Shown here: positions 42,508 to 51,526 of the stretch, piece by piece
Position numbering within the stretch: position 1 is the first letter of the stretch
Layout: every line of letters starts with the position of its first letter
Source: an uncultured Pelagibacteraceae bacterium
GTDB taxonomy: Bacteria > Pseudomonadota > Alphaproteobacteria > Pelagibacterales > Pelagibacteraceae
Direction of reading: 5' to 3'
Assembly (NCBI GenBank): GCA_902618205.1
Contig: CACMZL010000002.1
Span: forward strand, 124,001-188,000
DNA: 64,000 nucleotides
Position numbers and translations under genes: made by a program
Notes under the pieces: model-generated
What the model was told of the DNA's origin: nothing
Databases searched by the model: none
The model's input: the letters and a program-made list of their open reading frames with translations, nothing else

Positions 42508-43638
42508 ATGATTAAAGAAAAAAAACTATTGAAGGGTAAAACTCCTTCAAGACGTAAATTCTTTAAGGCTGCTGCTGCGACTGGTGTTGCTGCTGTAGCT
42601 GCATCATCTTTAGCTGCTCCAGCCGTTGCCAAAGAAAGAATTGAAGCTTCTATGGTAGCTACATGGGGAAGAGATTTCCCAGGTTTAGGAACTGGTGCGC
42701 AAAGATTTGCTCAAAGAATTACAGACATGAGTGATGGAAGAATTCAAGTCACTTACTATGCAGCAAACGAAAGGGTTAAAGCGTTTGACTCATTTGATGA
42801 AGTTGCTTCAGGTAACTCGCAAATGTATCACGCTGCTGACTACTACTGGGTTAAAAAAGATCCAGCTTGGGGTTACTTTACAGCTGTACCTTTCGGTTTC
42901 ACTTACACTGAAATGAACGCATGGATTAGATTTGCTGGTGGTCAACAATTATGGGATGAACTATCAGACAAATTTGGTCTAAAAAACTTTATGTGTGGAA
43001 GCACAGGAGTTCAAATGGGTGGATGGTTTAACAAGAAAATTAGAAGCCCTAATGACTTCAAAGGTCTTAAAATGCGTATGCCTGGATTAGGTGGACAAGT
43101 TATCGGTAAACTTGGAGGATCTCCAGTTTCACTTCCTGGTGGACAAATTTACGAAAACCTTGTTTCTGGTGCAATTGATGCAACAGAGTGGGTAGGTCCA
43201 TGGAATGATGAAGCTATGAAATTCCAAGAAGCTGCTAAATACTACTACTATCCTGGAATGCACGAGCCAGGATCTATGTTAGCATGTGGTTCTAACAAAT
43301 CTTGGTTTACAAGCTTATCAAAATCAGATCAGCTATTAATTGAAGCTGCAGCTGCGATGGAAAATGACGTTATGATGTCAGAGTACAACGCTAAAAATGG
43401 TGCAGCGCTTGCAAGATTAATAAACGATCATGGTGTTAAACTAGAGAAGTTTAGCGACAAAGTTTATGATGGTTTTGCTAAAGCTGCTAATGAAGTATTT
43501 GAGGAAACAAGAGCAAGCAGTGGTCTCGCTGAGAGAATCCACTCTAGTTTCTTACAGGCTAGAAAAGACATTGGTTCTTGGACCAACTTGTCTGACTCGC
43601 CTTACATTTCTCAAAGAAACAGAGCATTAGGAATGTAA
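42508..43638 (+). CDS. TRAP transporter solute-binding protein (TakP-like, 2-oxo acid type) with Tat signal
   Basis: A 376-residue periplasmic binding protein with a twin-arginine signal (SRRKFFKAAAATGVAAVAASSLAAPAVA). The mature part MVATWGRDFPGLGTGAQRFAQRI, YWVKKDPAWGYFTAVPFGFTY, LKMRMPGLGGQVIGKLGG and DATEWVGPWNDEAMKFQ closely follows the pattern I recall for Rhodobacter TakP, which binds 2-oxo acids such as pyruvate. The Arg in KMRMPG and the Trp in TEWVGPW are typical ligand contacts. The group may also bind other small carboxylates. Export by Tat suggests folding before transport. Permease genes follow after a terminator-like hairpin. Confidence 0.93.
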   Translation: MIKEKKLLKGKTPSRRKFFKAAAATGVAAVAASSLAAPAVAKERIEASMVATWGRDFPGLGTGAQRFAQRITDMSDGRIQVTYYAANERVKAFDSFDEVASGNSQMYHAADYYWVKKDPAWGYFTAVPFGFTYTEMNAWIRFAGGQQLWDELSDKFGLKNFMCGSTGVQMGGWFNKKIRSPNDFKGLKMRMPGLGGQVIGKLGGSPVSLPGGQIYENLVSGAIDATEWVGPWNDEAMKFQEAAKYYYYPGMHEPGSMLACGSNKSWFTSLSKSDQLLIEAAAAMENDVMMSEYNAKNGAALARLINDHGVKLEKFSDKVYDGFAKAANEVFEETRASSGLAERIHSSFLQARKDIGSWTNLSDSPYISQRNRALGM

Positions 43639-43658
43639 TCTAACTAAATTTAGTTATT

Positions 43659-43688
43659 AAAGGGCCCTTAATTGGGCCCTTTTTTTTT
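43659..43688 (+). terminator. Rho-independent terminator after the TRAP binding-protein gene
   Basis: AAAGGGCCC and GGGCCCTTT form a 9-bp stem with a TTAATT loop, continuing into a run of T residues. It is a textbook intrinsic terminator 20 bases after the stop codon, placed inside the transporter operon. It should lower permease expression relative to the binding protein. Confidence 0.93.
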
Positions 43689-43726
43689 AAACAAAATCGA
43701 GTATTACTTAGGTATTTTAAAATACT

Positions 43727-44716
43727 ATGGTGACAAAAAATTCAAATCTTTCTTTATATCTTAGAATAATCAGTTATTCAGTTTTAGCTTTTACTTTAGC
43801 ATTTCTTATTAATAATGTTTTAACAGTTTGGAGTGATTGGCCAGGAATAAAAAAAATTTTTTCACATCATGAGATGTTTGGATACAAGAAAAAAGCTCTA
43901 GAGGGATCTGATTTAAATTATGGTTATATGCAAATTGGATTGTATTTGATTTGTATTGCTGCAGTCGTTTTTTACGTTTTTAAAACATATAGCCAAACTT
44001 TGGAGCAAGATTCAAAAATTTTATCAAGATTTTCAGCATATCTTGTTAGATCATCATTTTGGGCAGTATTTTTAGTTGGCGTAGCTGACTTTGTTATATC
44101 TTTTATGGTTGTTGAAAGATTATGGGAAGCAATCTTCAGTCCTGAAGTAAAAGCATTGATGGTTAAAGCCCCTGTAAGAATTACTTATATTCACTTTCCA
44201 ATAATATTAATTTCTTTCGTGATTGGATATTTTACAAAATCAGTTGGTTTTATTTGGCTAGCAGTATTGGTTGTAGTAAGTGAATTCGTAATTGTATTAT
44301 CAAGATTTATATTTTCATACGAACAAGCATTTCAAGGCGATCTAGTTAGATTTTGGTATGCTGCACTTTATTTATTTGCTAGTGCATACGCATTAATTCA
44401 TGAAGGGCACGTAAGAGTTGATGTACTCTATTCTTCTTTTAGTGAAAAAAAGAAGGCATGGACAAATATGGTTGGATCGGCAGTTCTAGGAGTACCACTT
44501 ACATTAATAGTTATATTTTTAGGTCTAAACGGAAAAGCCAGCATTATAAATGGTCCTGTTGTAGCTTTTGAAGTTACGCAACAAGGATCTAATGGTCTCT
44601 ATCTTCTATATTTGATGGCTGTTTATCTAGCTGTTTTTGCTGTTACGATGTTAATTCAATTTACTAGCTATTTTATGGAAAGTAGTCACAAAATTTTAAA
44701 AGGTGTCAAAAATTAA
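43727..44716 (+). CDS. TRAP transporter small permease subunit (DctQ family, extended)
   Basis: A 329-residue inner-membrane protein, about twice the usual size of DctQ. The true DctQ domain is in the C-terminal half (FWYAALYLFASAYALIHEGHVRVDVLYSSFS). The N-terminal 180 residues contribute extra helices, including the first at SYSVLAFTLAFLINNVLTV and others near residues 65-80 and 105-125. The large subunit starts three bases downstream. Some TakP-type operons carry such enlarged DctQ proteins. The role of the added helices is unknown. Confidence 0.9.
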   Translation: MVTKNSNLSLYLRIISYSVLAFTLAFLINNVLTVWSDWPGIKKIFSHHEMFGYKKKALEGSDLNYGYMQIGLYLICIAAVVFYVFKTYSQTLEQDSKILSRFSAYLVRSSFWAVFLVGVADFVISFMVVERLWEAIFSPEVKALMVKAPVRITYIHFPIILISFVIGYFTKSVGFIWLAVLVVVSEFVIVLSRFIFSYEQAFQGDLVRFWYAALYLFASAYALIHEGHVRVDVLYSSFSEKKKAWTNMVGSAVLGVPLTLIVIFLGLNGKASIINGPVVAFEVTQQGSNGLYLLYLMAVYLAVFAVTMLIQFTSYFMESSHKILKGVKN

Positions 44717-44719
44717 ATT

Positions 44720-47383
44720 ATGGAAACATTCTTTTTAGCTGTTCTAGTTGTGATAATGATTGTTGCTCTTGCATCGGGTTACCCTGTTGCTTTTGCACTA
44801 CCTGGTTCAGCTATAATTGCAATTGGTTTAGCTGCATTTTTTGGCTACATATTCGAGGGAGACTCCAGTGCCTTTTTTGCTGTAGATGGACCCATAGAAT
44901 GGCTTGTTGCTGGTATTACAAATTTTAGGAGTAATTACTGGGATGTAGAAACAGATACTTTGATCGCAATTCCTTTATTTATTTTCATGGGAATTATGCT
45001 TCAAAAATCAAAAATTGCCGAAGACTTATTAATAACAATGGGCCAATTATTTGGACCAATTCCTGGTGGTTTAGGAATTTCAGTTATATTTGTTGGAGCT
45101 CTATTAGCAGCAACGACTGGTATCGTTGGAGCAACTGTAATTGCGATGGGACTAATTTCGTTACCAACAATGTTAAATAACAAGTATGACAGACAACTTG
45201 CTAGTGGAATAGTTTGTTCATCAGGAACATTAGGTCAAATTATTCCTCCATCAATTGTTTTAATTATTATTGCTGACCAGTTGGCAAGTGCATCTGATGT
45301 TGCAAACAACCTAAGACAAAATGATTATAAAGCCTTAACTGGTGAATTTAATATGCCAGGTGAATTTAGAGTAGGTTCATCAAGTGCAGGTGATATGTTT
45401 TTAGGAGCACTTTTACCAGGTCTTGTTTTAGTTGCTCTTTATATGATCTATGTATTTATTTTTGCTAGAATAAAGAAAGGTGTTGCACCGCCAGTTCCAT
45501 TTAAAGGAAATTTTGATTTAAAATTTTGGTTAAGAGTAGTTGTAATCATCATACCACCACTTGCATTAATATTCGCTGTATTAGGTTCAATTTTAATGGG
45601 TATTGCTACTGTAAACCAAGCAGGTTCAATTGGAGCAATTGGTGCCACTTTGATGGCTGGTTATAGATTATATGAAGGAAAGAAAAGTGCGTTCTATCCT
45701 TTAATTTTAATTATTGGATCTCTAATTCCAATTACATTCTTTGCATCAAATTATGAATTAAATGTAAAAAATTTGGAGGAAAGAGATTTAAGTGCAATCT
45801 TTATAACCGCTTTCTTTGTGGTCATACTTGTATACGGAATAGGTTGGAGTTTTTGGAGAACTTTTAAAACAGAAAATGTTTTAAAAGAAGTTGTAACAGA
45901 AACTTGTGTAACCACTTCAATGGTATTTATTATCCTTTTAGGAGCAGCAATGCTTACTTCAGGATTTAGAGCTTTTGGGGGAGAAGAATTAGTAAGAGAC
46001 TTTTTACAAGATTTACCGGGTGGTTTTTGGACACAATTTGTTGTTGTGATGATTGTAATTTTCTTGCTAGGATTTTTCCTAGACTTTATAGAAATCGCAG
46101 TTGTTGTTGTTCCAATAATTGCACCAATATTACTAGCTGAAACAGGGGCCAACGTCACAGCCGTTTGGTTGGGAGTTATGATTGGTGTTAACTTACAGAC
46201 TTCCTTCTTAACGCCGCCATTTGGTTTTGCACTCTTTTATTTAAAAGGTGTAGCTCCAAAAATTGTTAAAACACTTGATATTTGGAAAGGTGTTGTGCCT
46301 TTTATAATTCTTCAGCTTATAGGATTGGGAATAGTCGGTGCATATCCTAGCTTAGTAAATTATCTACCAAATAGAGTATATTTAACTTCGAATGTTGCTC
46401 CTCCACCAATGAATCCTAAATTACAGTACTGTTTACAAGAGTACAAATTTGCAAGATTTGATTCAAATGGTGAGACAATTAAAAATGCAATATTAAAATT
46501 CCAATCTGAGGCACCAACTAATCTGCCAGATGATAAAATGGAAATTTTAGAAGATCATTTTGATAGTGCATTAGGAACTTTTGCTCTAGTTGATAAATTA
46601 AAAAAAGTTGAGGTCGAATACAACGCATATGCTGTTGATTATAGGGATCTGCATTTCACTGTTAGAAAGAAGCAAAAGAAAATACTTAAATTAAATAAAA
46701 AAATAGAAAAATATAAAGCAGAGATTAGAAATTTAGATGATGACGAATTAGATGAGAAAAATAAAATAGAATTAAGAATTGAGGATGTAAAACTTGAAAT
46801 TGAGGAAATTCAAAACTCAATCCCAGAAACTTGGCAAGCTAAGAATTCAGAATTCGACAAAATAAATAAAGCTAAAAATACAACAACAAAAAGATATAGA
46901 AAGAATGTAGATGAAGCCTATGATCTACTTGATCAGTTCGCAATGTTCATAAACGATGGAGCAAAACTTCAAGAAGTATCAAAAGATATTAAACAGTTAG
47001 ATTATTTTATAGCTATGGAAAGCAATACAAAAGTATATGAAAGATCAGTTACAATTATGGATGGATTGTTTGATAAGTTGAGTGAGATCTCTGGAATGGA
47101 TGAATTTTTAAATAGTGTAGATGATTTATTATCAATGGTTGACTCAGACGAACTTGATCCAATGGCGATTAGAACAAAATCAAAAGAAGTTGTTGAGTTA
47201 TTCAATAGAGAAGTTAGCTGGAGGGCAAATGCTAAAGAAAACTTAATGCCAAAACTTGAGGAATATAATAATGCAATCAAAGAAACAATTGGACTAAGGT
47301 TGCAGTCTAAACTAACCAAAGAGCAAGCTATCTATGTATCTAAATGTAATTCAATACATAGAGATATTTCACTAAATTTTTAA
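44720..47383 (+). CDS. TRAP transporter large permease (DctM family) with long coiled-coil C-terminal tail
   Basis: An 887-residue protein. Residues 1 to about 550 are the DctM membrane domain: GYPVAFALPGSAIIAIGLA, IPLFIFMGIMLQKS, ATTGIVGATVIAMGLISLPTML, the SSGTLGQIIPPSIVLII gate motif, and later FLTPPFGFALFYLKGVAP. A hydrophilic insert of about 40 residues (near 190-230) is usual for the FcbT3/TakP type. From about residue 560 to 887 comes a charged, largely helical tail (RKKQKKILKLNKKIEKYKAE and similar) that looks like coiled coil and has no counterpart in ordinary DctM proteins. It converges with the next gene with a four-base overlap. Confidence 0.93.
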   Translation: METFFLAVLVVIMIVALASGYPVAFALPGSAIIAIGLAAFFGYIFEGDSSAFFAVDGPIEWLVAGITNFRSNYWDVETDTLIAIPLFIFMGIMLQKSKIAEDLLITMGQLFGPIPGGLGISVIFVGALLAATTGIVGATVIAMGLISLPTMLNNKYDRQLASGIVCSSGTLGQIIPPSIVLIIIADQLASASDVANNLRQNDYKALTGEFNMPGEFRVGSSSAGDMFLGALLPGLVLVALYMIYVFIFARIKKGVAPPVPFKGNFDLKFWLRVVVIIIPPLALIFAVLGSILMGIATVNQAGSIGAIGATLMAGYRLYEGKKSAFYPLILIIGSLIPITFFASNYELNVKNLEERDLSAIFITAFFVVILVYGIGWSFWRTFKTENVLKEVVTETCVTTSMVFIILLGAAMLTSGFRAFGGEELVRDFLQDLPGGFWTQFVVVMIVIFLLGFFLDFIEIAVVVVPIIAPILLAETGANVTAVWLGVMIGVNLQTSFLTPPFGFALFYLKGVAPKIVKTLDIWKGVVPFIILQLIGLGIVGAYPSLVNYLPNRVYLTSNVAPPPMNPKLQYCLQEYKFARFDSNGETIKNAILKFQSEAPTNLPDDKMEILEDHFDSALGTFALVDKLKKVEVEYNAYAVDYRDLHFTVRKKQKKILKLNKKIEKYKAEIRNLDDDELDEKNKIELRIEDVKLEIEEIQNSIPETWQAKNSEFDKINKAKNTTTKRYRKNVDEAYDLLDQFAMFINDGAKLQEVSKDIKQLDYFIAMESNTKVYERSVTIMDGLFDKLSEISGMDEFLNSVDDLLSMVDSDELDPMAIRTKSKEVVELFNREVSWRANAKENLMPKLEEYNNAIKETIGLRLQSKLTKEQAIYVSKCNSIHRDISLNF

Positions 47384-48399
47384 GCCGTTAATTTATCAAT
47401 TAATTCTGATCTTGTATAAAGACCCAAGTCTTCTGCTTTGGACTTTAATTTTTCATTAATCTCTTTTAATTTTGGAACATTTAAATCAAGCTTATTTGCA
47501 ATTTCTATAATTGAACCAATTATTGGATCTATTTCTAATGGTTTACCAGCATTTAAATCTTGAGCGGTCGAAGGTCTATGTCCTATAATTGAGACTCCAC
47601 CCTTAATTCGATCCTCAATTGATATATTGAACTTAACTCCGATTTTTTCCCCAACTTGTTGGCACTCCTGCATTAAAACTTTTATTAAATTGTAAGTTTC
47701 AGGATCATTACCCATTTCATCCATAGTTTTATTTGTTAGAGCACTTACTGGGTTGAATGAACAGTTCCCCCACAATTTCACCCAAATTTCGTCTCTTAAA
47801 TTTTTCTTCTGAGGAGCTTTTAAACCACCTTCTATGAATAAACTTGATATCATTTTTAGTCTTTCTGATCTGGTTCCATCTGGTTCACCTAAAGAAAATC
47901 GTTCACCATTACCATTATGTTTAATAATACCTGGCTCTAATATCTGACAGGCTGGATAAACTACACAACCAATTGCTCTTTCAGGTCCAAGAGTTTGCCA
48001 TATCTTTCCACCTGGATCCACACTTTCAACTATTTGATTGTCTAATTTGGTACCCGTATTAGCTTTATGAAAGTACCACCAAGGCAATCCATTAATGGCG
48101 CATATAATTGAAGTTTTTTTACCCATAATTGGTTTTAAGCTTTCTGAAATTTTACTAATAGCATTAGCTTTTACAGAAATAATTATGAAATCTTGTTCAT
48201 CCAAATCTTTAGGATTGTCAGTTACATCAAATTTAAAATTAACTTTATTATCACCTCTAATAAAAGTTAATCCATTTTGCTCTATTGCTTTCTTATGTTC
48301 TCCTCTAGCAATTAAAGAGACTTGAGCATTTGTTTTTTTTAGACTCGTAGCAATAAATCCACCAATAGACCCCGCTCCAAATATACAAATTTTAGTCAT
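47380..48399 (-). CDS. Ketopantoate-reductase family protein (PanE/ApbA)
   Basis: A 339-residue NADPH-dependent 2-dehydropantoate 2-reductase-like enzyme. It has the Rossmann motif IFGAGSIGGFIATSL, the catalytic-Lys region ISVKANAIS, the NGLPWWYFHK segment and the helical C-terminal domain with LWGNCSFNPVSALTNKTM (Asn/Ser for substrate). PanE paralogues acting on other 2-oxo acids are common, and this one is linked to a CoA ligase and a gamma-glutamyltransferase rather than to pan genes, so a different physiological substrate is possible. It shares one base with the upstream ligase. Confidence 0.88.
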   Translation of the reverse strand: MTKICIFGAGSIGGFIATSLKKTNAQVSLIARGEHKKAIEQNGLTFIRGDNKVNFKFDVTDNPKDLDEQDFIIISVKANAISKISESLKPIMGKKTSIICAINGLPWWYFHKANTGTKLDNQIVESVDPGGKIWQTLGPERAIGCVVYPACQILEPGIIKHNGNGERFSLGEPDGTRSERLKMISSLFIEGGLKAPQKKNLRDEIWVKLWGNCSFNPVSALTNKTMDEMGNDPETYNLIKVLMQECQQVGEKIGVKFNISIEDRIKGGVSIIGHRPSTAQDLNAGKPLEIDPIIGSIIEIANKLDLNVPKLKEINEKLKSKAEDLGLYTRSELIDKLTA

Positions 48400-49907
48400 C
48401 AGTTCACTAATCCAAACTTTTTAGCTAAAGTATTTCTTTGTAGTTTACCTGTTGCACCTTTAGGAATTTCATTTACAAAAAATATTTTCTTTGGAATTTT
48501 AAATTTTGCAAGTTTTTCATTTGCATAAATTTTTATATCATCTTCAGTACACTTCATGCCTTCTTTTATGATTATTGCGGTAGCTATATCTTCTCCAAGC
48601 ATTTTATCCTCATATCCAAAGCAAACGGCTTGCTCAATATTTGGATGATCCATAAGAATATTATCGACTTCTAAAGGTGAAATCTTTTCGCCACCTTTAT
48701 TTATTATTTCCTTTAATCTTCCAGAGATTTTTAGATAACCATCTTTATCAAAATATCCCTGATCGCCTGTTCTAAACCAACCATTTGAAAAGCTATTTTT
48801 ATTTGCATCTGGATTATTTTCATATCCGGAAGTAACATTTTCACCCCTAATGCAAACTTCTCCCTCTTCTCCTTGATTTAAAATCTTGTTATTAGTATCC
48901 ATAATACAAACTTCTGGCCCAGCAGGAATTCCGACAAATCCAGGTTTTTGGGACTTAGGCGGTAATGGATTTGAGGTCATCTGATGAGTAGCTTCCGTCA
49001 TCCCATATGCTTCTATCACTGGACAATTAAATACTTTATTTAGTTTTTCAAATACAGCCGGAGGTAGAGATGCTGATGATGATCTCAAAAATCTAAGATT
49101 TAATTGTTTAGCAGTTTCTAGATTTTTATCTGCTCTCATCAATATTGCTTGATGCATTGTTGGTACTCCAGAATACCAAGTTATTTTCTCTCTTTTTGCA
49201 TTATCTAAAAATTTTAATGCATTAAATCCACTACTTGCACATACAGATGCCCCTACCTTCATAGATGCTGCAAGAACCGCAATTAAGCCATGTATATGAA
49301 ATAATGGCATAATATTTAGACAATGATCTTTATCAGTTAAATTAAGACTTTTGGAGATATTATCTGCCGAAGAAAAAATATTTTTATTTGTTAATGGAAC
49401 AATCTTAGGTCTTGATGTAGTGCCCGAAGTATGCAGCACAAGAGCTTCATGATCTTCGCCTGGCAAAACATAATTACTGCTTTTTTCAAAAAGATTGAAA
49501 TCTCCGCTTAAATTATTTCCGTCTGATTTTATTTCGCAAACAGGAATTTTTAATTTATTTGCGACTTCTACTACTGGATTTTTAGAATTTTTCTCTACAA
49601 TCACTATCTTTGGCTTTAAATCCTCTAGGTAAAATTCGAATTCTTCAGATTTATAGTTAGGGTTTAAGGGTGCAGCAGACATGTAGCTTGAAATCGCCAA
49701 AAAACTAGTTGCCATGTAAGGACCGTTTGGCAAAACTATTGCTGCACGATCTTTATTATTAATACCATTACCTGATAATTGTTTTGAAATTCTTTCTATT
49801 AATGATTTTAAATCTACAAATTTTAGTGGAGAACTACTTTCAGATGTTATTGAAATTCGATTATCATTTTGTGTTTCTATAATATTCCTAACAATTTTAG
49901 AGTTCAT
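48399..49907 (-). CDS. AMP-dependent acyl-CoA synthetase (oxalyl-CoA-synthetase-like)
   Basis: A 502-residue adenylate-forming ligase. The ATP-binding motif is VLHTSGTTSRPKIVPLT; the SGTTSRPK wording is the form I associate with the Pcs60/AAE3 oxalate-CoA ligase group. YGMTEATHQM, WFRTGDQGYFDKDGYLKISGRLKEIIN and the C-terminal catalytic Lys in PKGATGKLQRN follow. The substrate may be oxalate or another short carboxylic acid. The run GGT - ligase - PanE-like on the minus strand suggests a small catabolic operon, but no oxalyl-CoA decarboxylase is visible in this window. Confidence 0.88.
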   Translation of the reverse strand: MNSKIVRNIIETQNDNRISITSESSSPLKFVDLKSLIERISKQLSGNGINNKDRAAIVLPNGPYMATSFLAISSYMSAAPLNPNYKSEEFEFYLEDLKPKIVIVEKNSKNPVVEVANKLKIPVCEIKSDGNNLSGDFNLFEKSSNYVLPGEDHEALVLHTSGTTSRPKIVPLTNKNIFSSADNISKSLNLTDKDHCLNIMPLFHIHGLIAVLAASMKVGASVCASSGFNALKFLDNAKREKITWYSGVPTMHQAILMRADKNLETAKQLNLRFLRSSSASLPPAVFEKLNKVFNCPVIEAYGMTEATHQMTSNPLPPKSQKPGFVGIPAGPEVCIMDTNNKILNQGEEGEVCIRGENVTSGYENNPDANKNSFSNGWFRTGDQGYFDKDGYLKISGRLKEIINKGGEKISPLEVDNILMDHPNIEQAVCFGYEDKMLGEDIATAIIIKEGMKCTEDDIKIYANEKLAKFKIPKKIFFVNEIPKGATGKLQRNTLAKKFGLVN

Positions 49908-49912
49908 TTAAA

Positions 49913-51496
49913 TTAATAACCTTTTGCGTATCCATCTTTTCTTGGATCTGAACCGCCAACTAAATTTCCTTTTTCTCTGTCTATTTGAATTGCTTGTCCA
50001 CCTCCATGAGTACCATCTATATACTCAACATTATGACCGACTTCTTTTAAATTATTAAAAATTTTTTCATCAATACTTTTCTCTAATTTATAAATGTTAT
50101 TGAAATGGAAAGCTCTAGGAAATGAAATGGCTTGTTGAGGAGTTAAGTTATAATCAATAATGCTATTTAAAACATGAACTTGTCCAACAGGTTGATATTG
50201 TCCTCCCATTACTCCATAAGATAATTCACATTCTCCTTTGTTGTTCATAACTATTCCAGGAATTATGGTATGTAGTGGTCTTTTTAATCCTTGAATACAA
50301 TTAGGATGACCTTCTTCAACTCTAAAATTAGTTCCTCTATTGTGAAGAACCACTCCAGATTTATCACCTGTTATTCCAGATCCAAAAGCATAGCAAACAG
50401 AATTTATTATTGAAACTACATTTAAATCTCTGTCTACTACACTTAAATAAACTGTTTCAGGATGGTTTGGAATATTTAGATCTCCTACATCTGCGCAGCC
50501 ATTAATAGATATATTTTTTGAGATATTATCTATGTTTTGTTCACTTAATATTTTTTTTAAATCTAAATCTACAAATTCTGGATCACCAATATTTTCCTCT
50601 TTAAGTTTATAAGCCTGCTTTGTAACTTCTGCTTCAAGATGGAACCTTTCAAATGAATTCACATCATATTTTTCAATACCTAACTTTTCTAATAATTTCA
50701 TCATTACTAAAACTGTTATTCCAGGGCCACTCGGAGGACATTGATGAATGATAATATCTCTATATCTATCTGATAAAGTGTCTGATTTAATAGTTTTTTG
50801 CTTATGGAAATCTTCAATTGTATGCAAGCCTCCAAACTCTTTTAAGGTTTTAACTAAATCTTCAGCAATTGATCCTTCATAAAATTCTTTAACTCCATTT
50901 TTTGAAATTTTTTCAAGAGTATCTCCAAGTGCAGGATTTTTATTTACCTCGTTAAATTGATAACTCTTACCATTATTTAGCATATGTTTCCTAGAATATG
51001 GGTTATCGTTTAATTTATTAAATACGTTGCTCCAGGCGTTAGCAACAACTTTAGTCACTTTAAAACCATTCTTTGCAATATCTATACCTTTGTGAAACAA
51101 CTCCTCAAAATCGAGTTTTCCAAAATCATTATGAATTGAATTCCAAGCATCTAATGCACCAGGAATAGTTACTGCGTGAGGACTTGTTAAACCGATTTTA
51201 TCTATATTCTTTTCCTTGAAATAATCAAAATTTGCTTTTGCTGGAGCAATACCTGATCCATTATATGAAACAGGGTCTTTGCCATTCATTTTTATTATTG
51301 CAAAACAATCTCCACCTATACTTGTGGCATTAGGCTCTGCAACAGAGAGAACAACAGAAGCTGCAATAGCTGCATCCACTGCATTTCCACCTTTTTGCAA
51401 TATTCTAAGAGCTTCTTCTGTAGCTATTGGATGTGATGTTGCGGCCATACCATTTGAAGAAATGGCATCTTTATCTTTTGTTGAATGATTATTCAT
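49913..51496 (-). CDS. Gamma-glutamyltransferase family protein
   Basis: A 527-residue Ntn-hydrolase precursor. The nucleophilic Thr that starts the small subunit after self-cleavage is Thr348 in HPETVYLSVVDRD. The large subunit has GNAVDAAIAASVVLSVAEPNATSIGG and SPHAVTIPGALDAW, and the small one has NRGTNFRVEEGHPN, PLHTIIPG and YGVMGGQYQPVGQ. No signal peptide is evident, unlike classical periplasmic GGT, so it resembles the cytoplasmic YwrD type. It may hydrolyse gamma-glutamyl or related amide compounds. It diverges from the MFS gene with 30 bases between starts. Confidence 0.92.
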   Translation of the reverse strand: MNNHSTKDKDAISSNGMAATSHPIATEEALRILQKGGNAVDAAIAASVVLSVAEPNATSIGGDCFAIIKMNGKDPVSYNGSGIAPAKANFDYFKEKNIDKIGLTSPHAVTIPGALDAWNSIHNDFGKLDFEELFHKGIDIAKNGFKVTKVVANAWSNVFNKLNDNPYSRKHMLNNGKSYQFNEVNKNPALGDTLEKISKNGVKEFYEGSIAEDLVKTLKEFGGLHTIEDFHKQKTIKSDTLSDRYRDIIIHQCPPSGPGITVLVMMKLLEKLGIEKYDVNSFERFHLEAEVTKQAYKLKEENIGDPEFVDLDLKKILSEQNIDNISKNISINGCADVGDLNIPNHPETVYLSVVDRDLNVVSIINSVCYAFGSGITGDKSGVVLHNRGTNFRVEEGHPNCIQGLKRPLHTIIPGIVMNNKGECELSYGVMGGQYQPVGQVHVLNSIIDYNLTPQQAISFPRAFHFNNIYKLEKSIDEKIFNNLKEVGHNVEYIDGTHGGGQAIQIDREKGNLVGGSDPRKDGYAKGY

Positions 51497-51526
51497 AATA
51501 GAACTGTAATTTCATAAAAAATATAA

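Noticed and set aside
45751-46158. Antisense ORF (135 aa) in the TRAP large permease gene
   Set aside because: Shadow of hydrophobic membrane codons on the other strand; Thr/Ile-rich and without family features.
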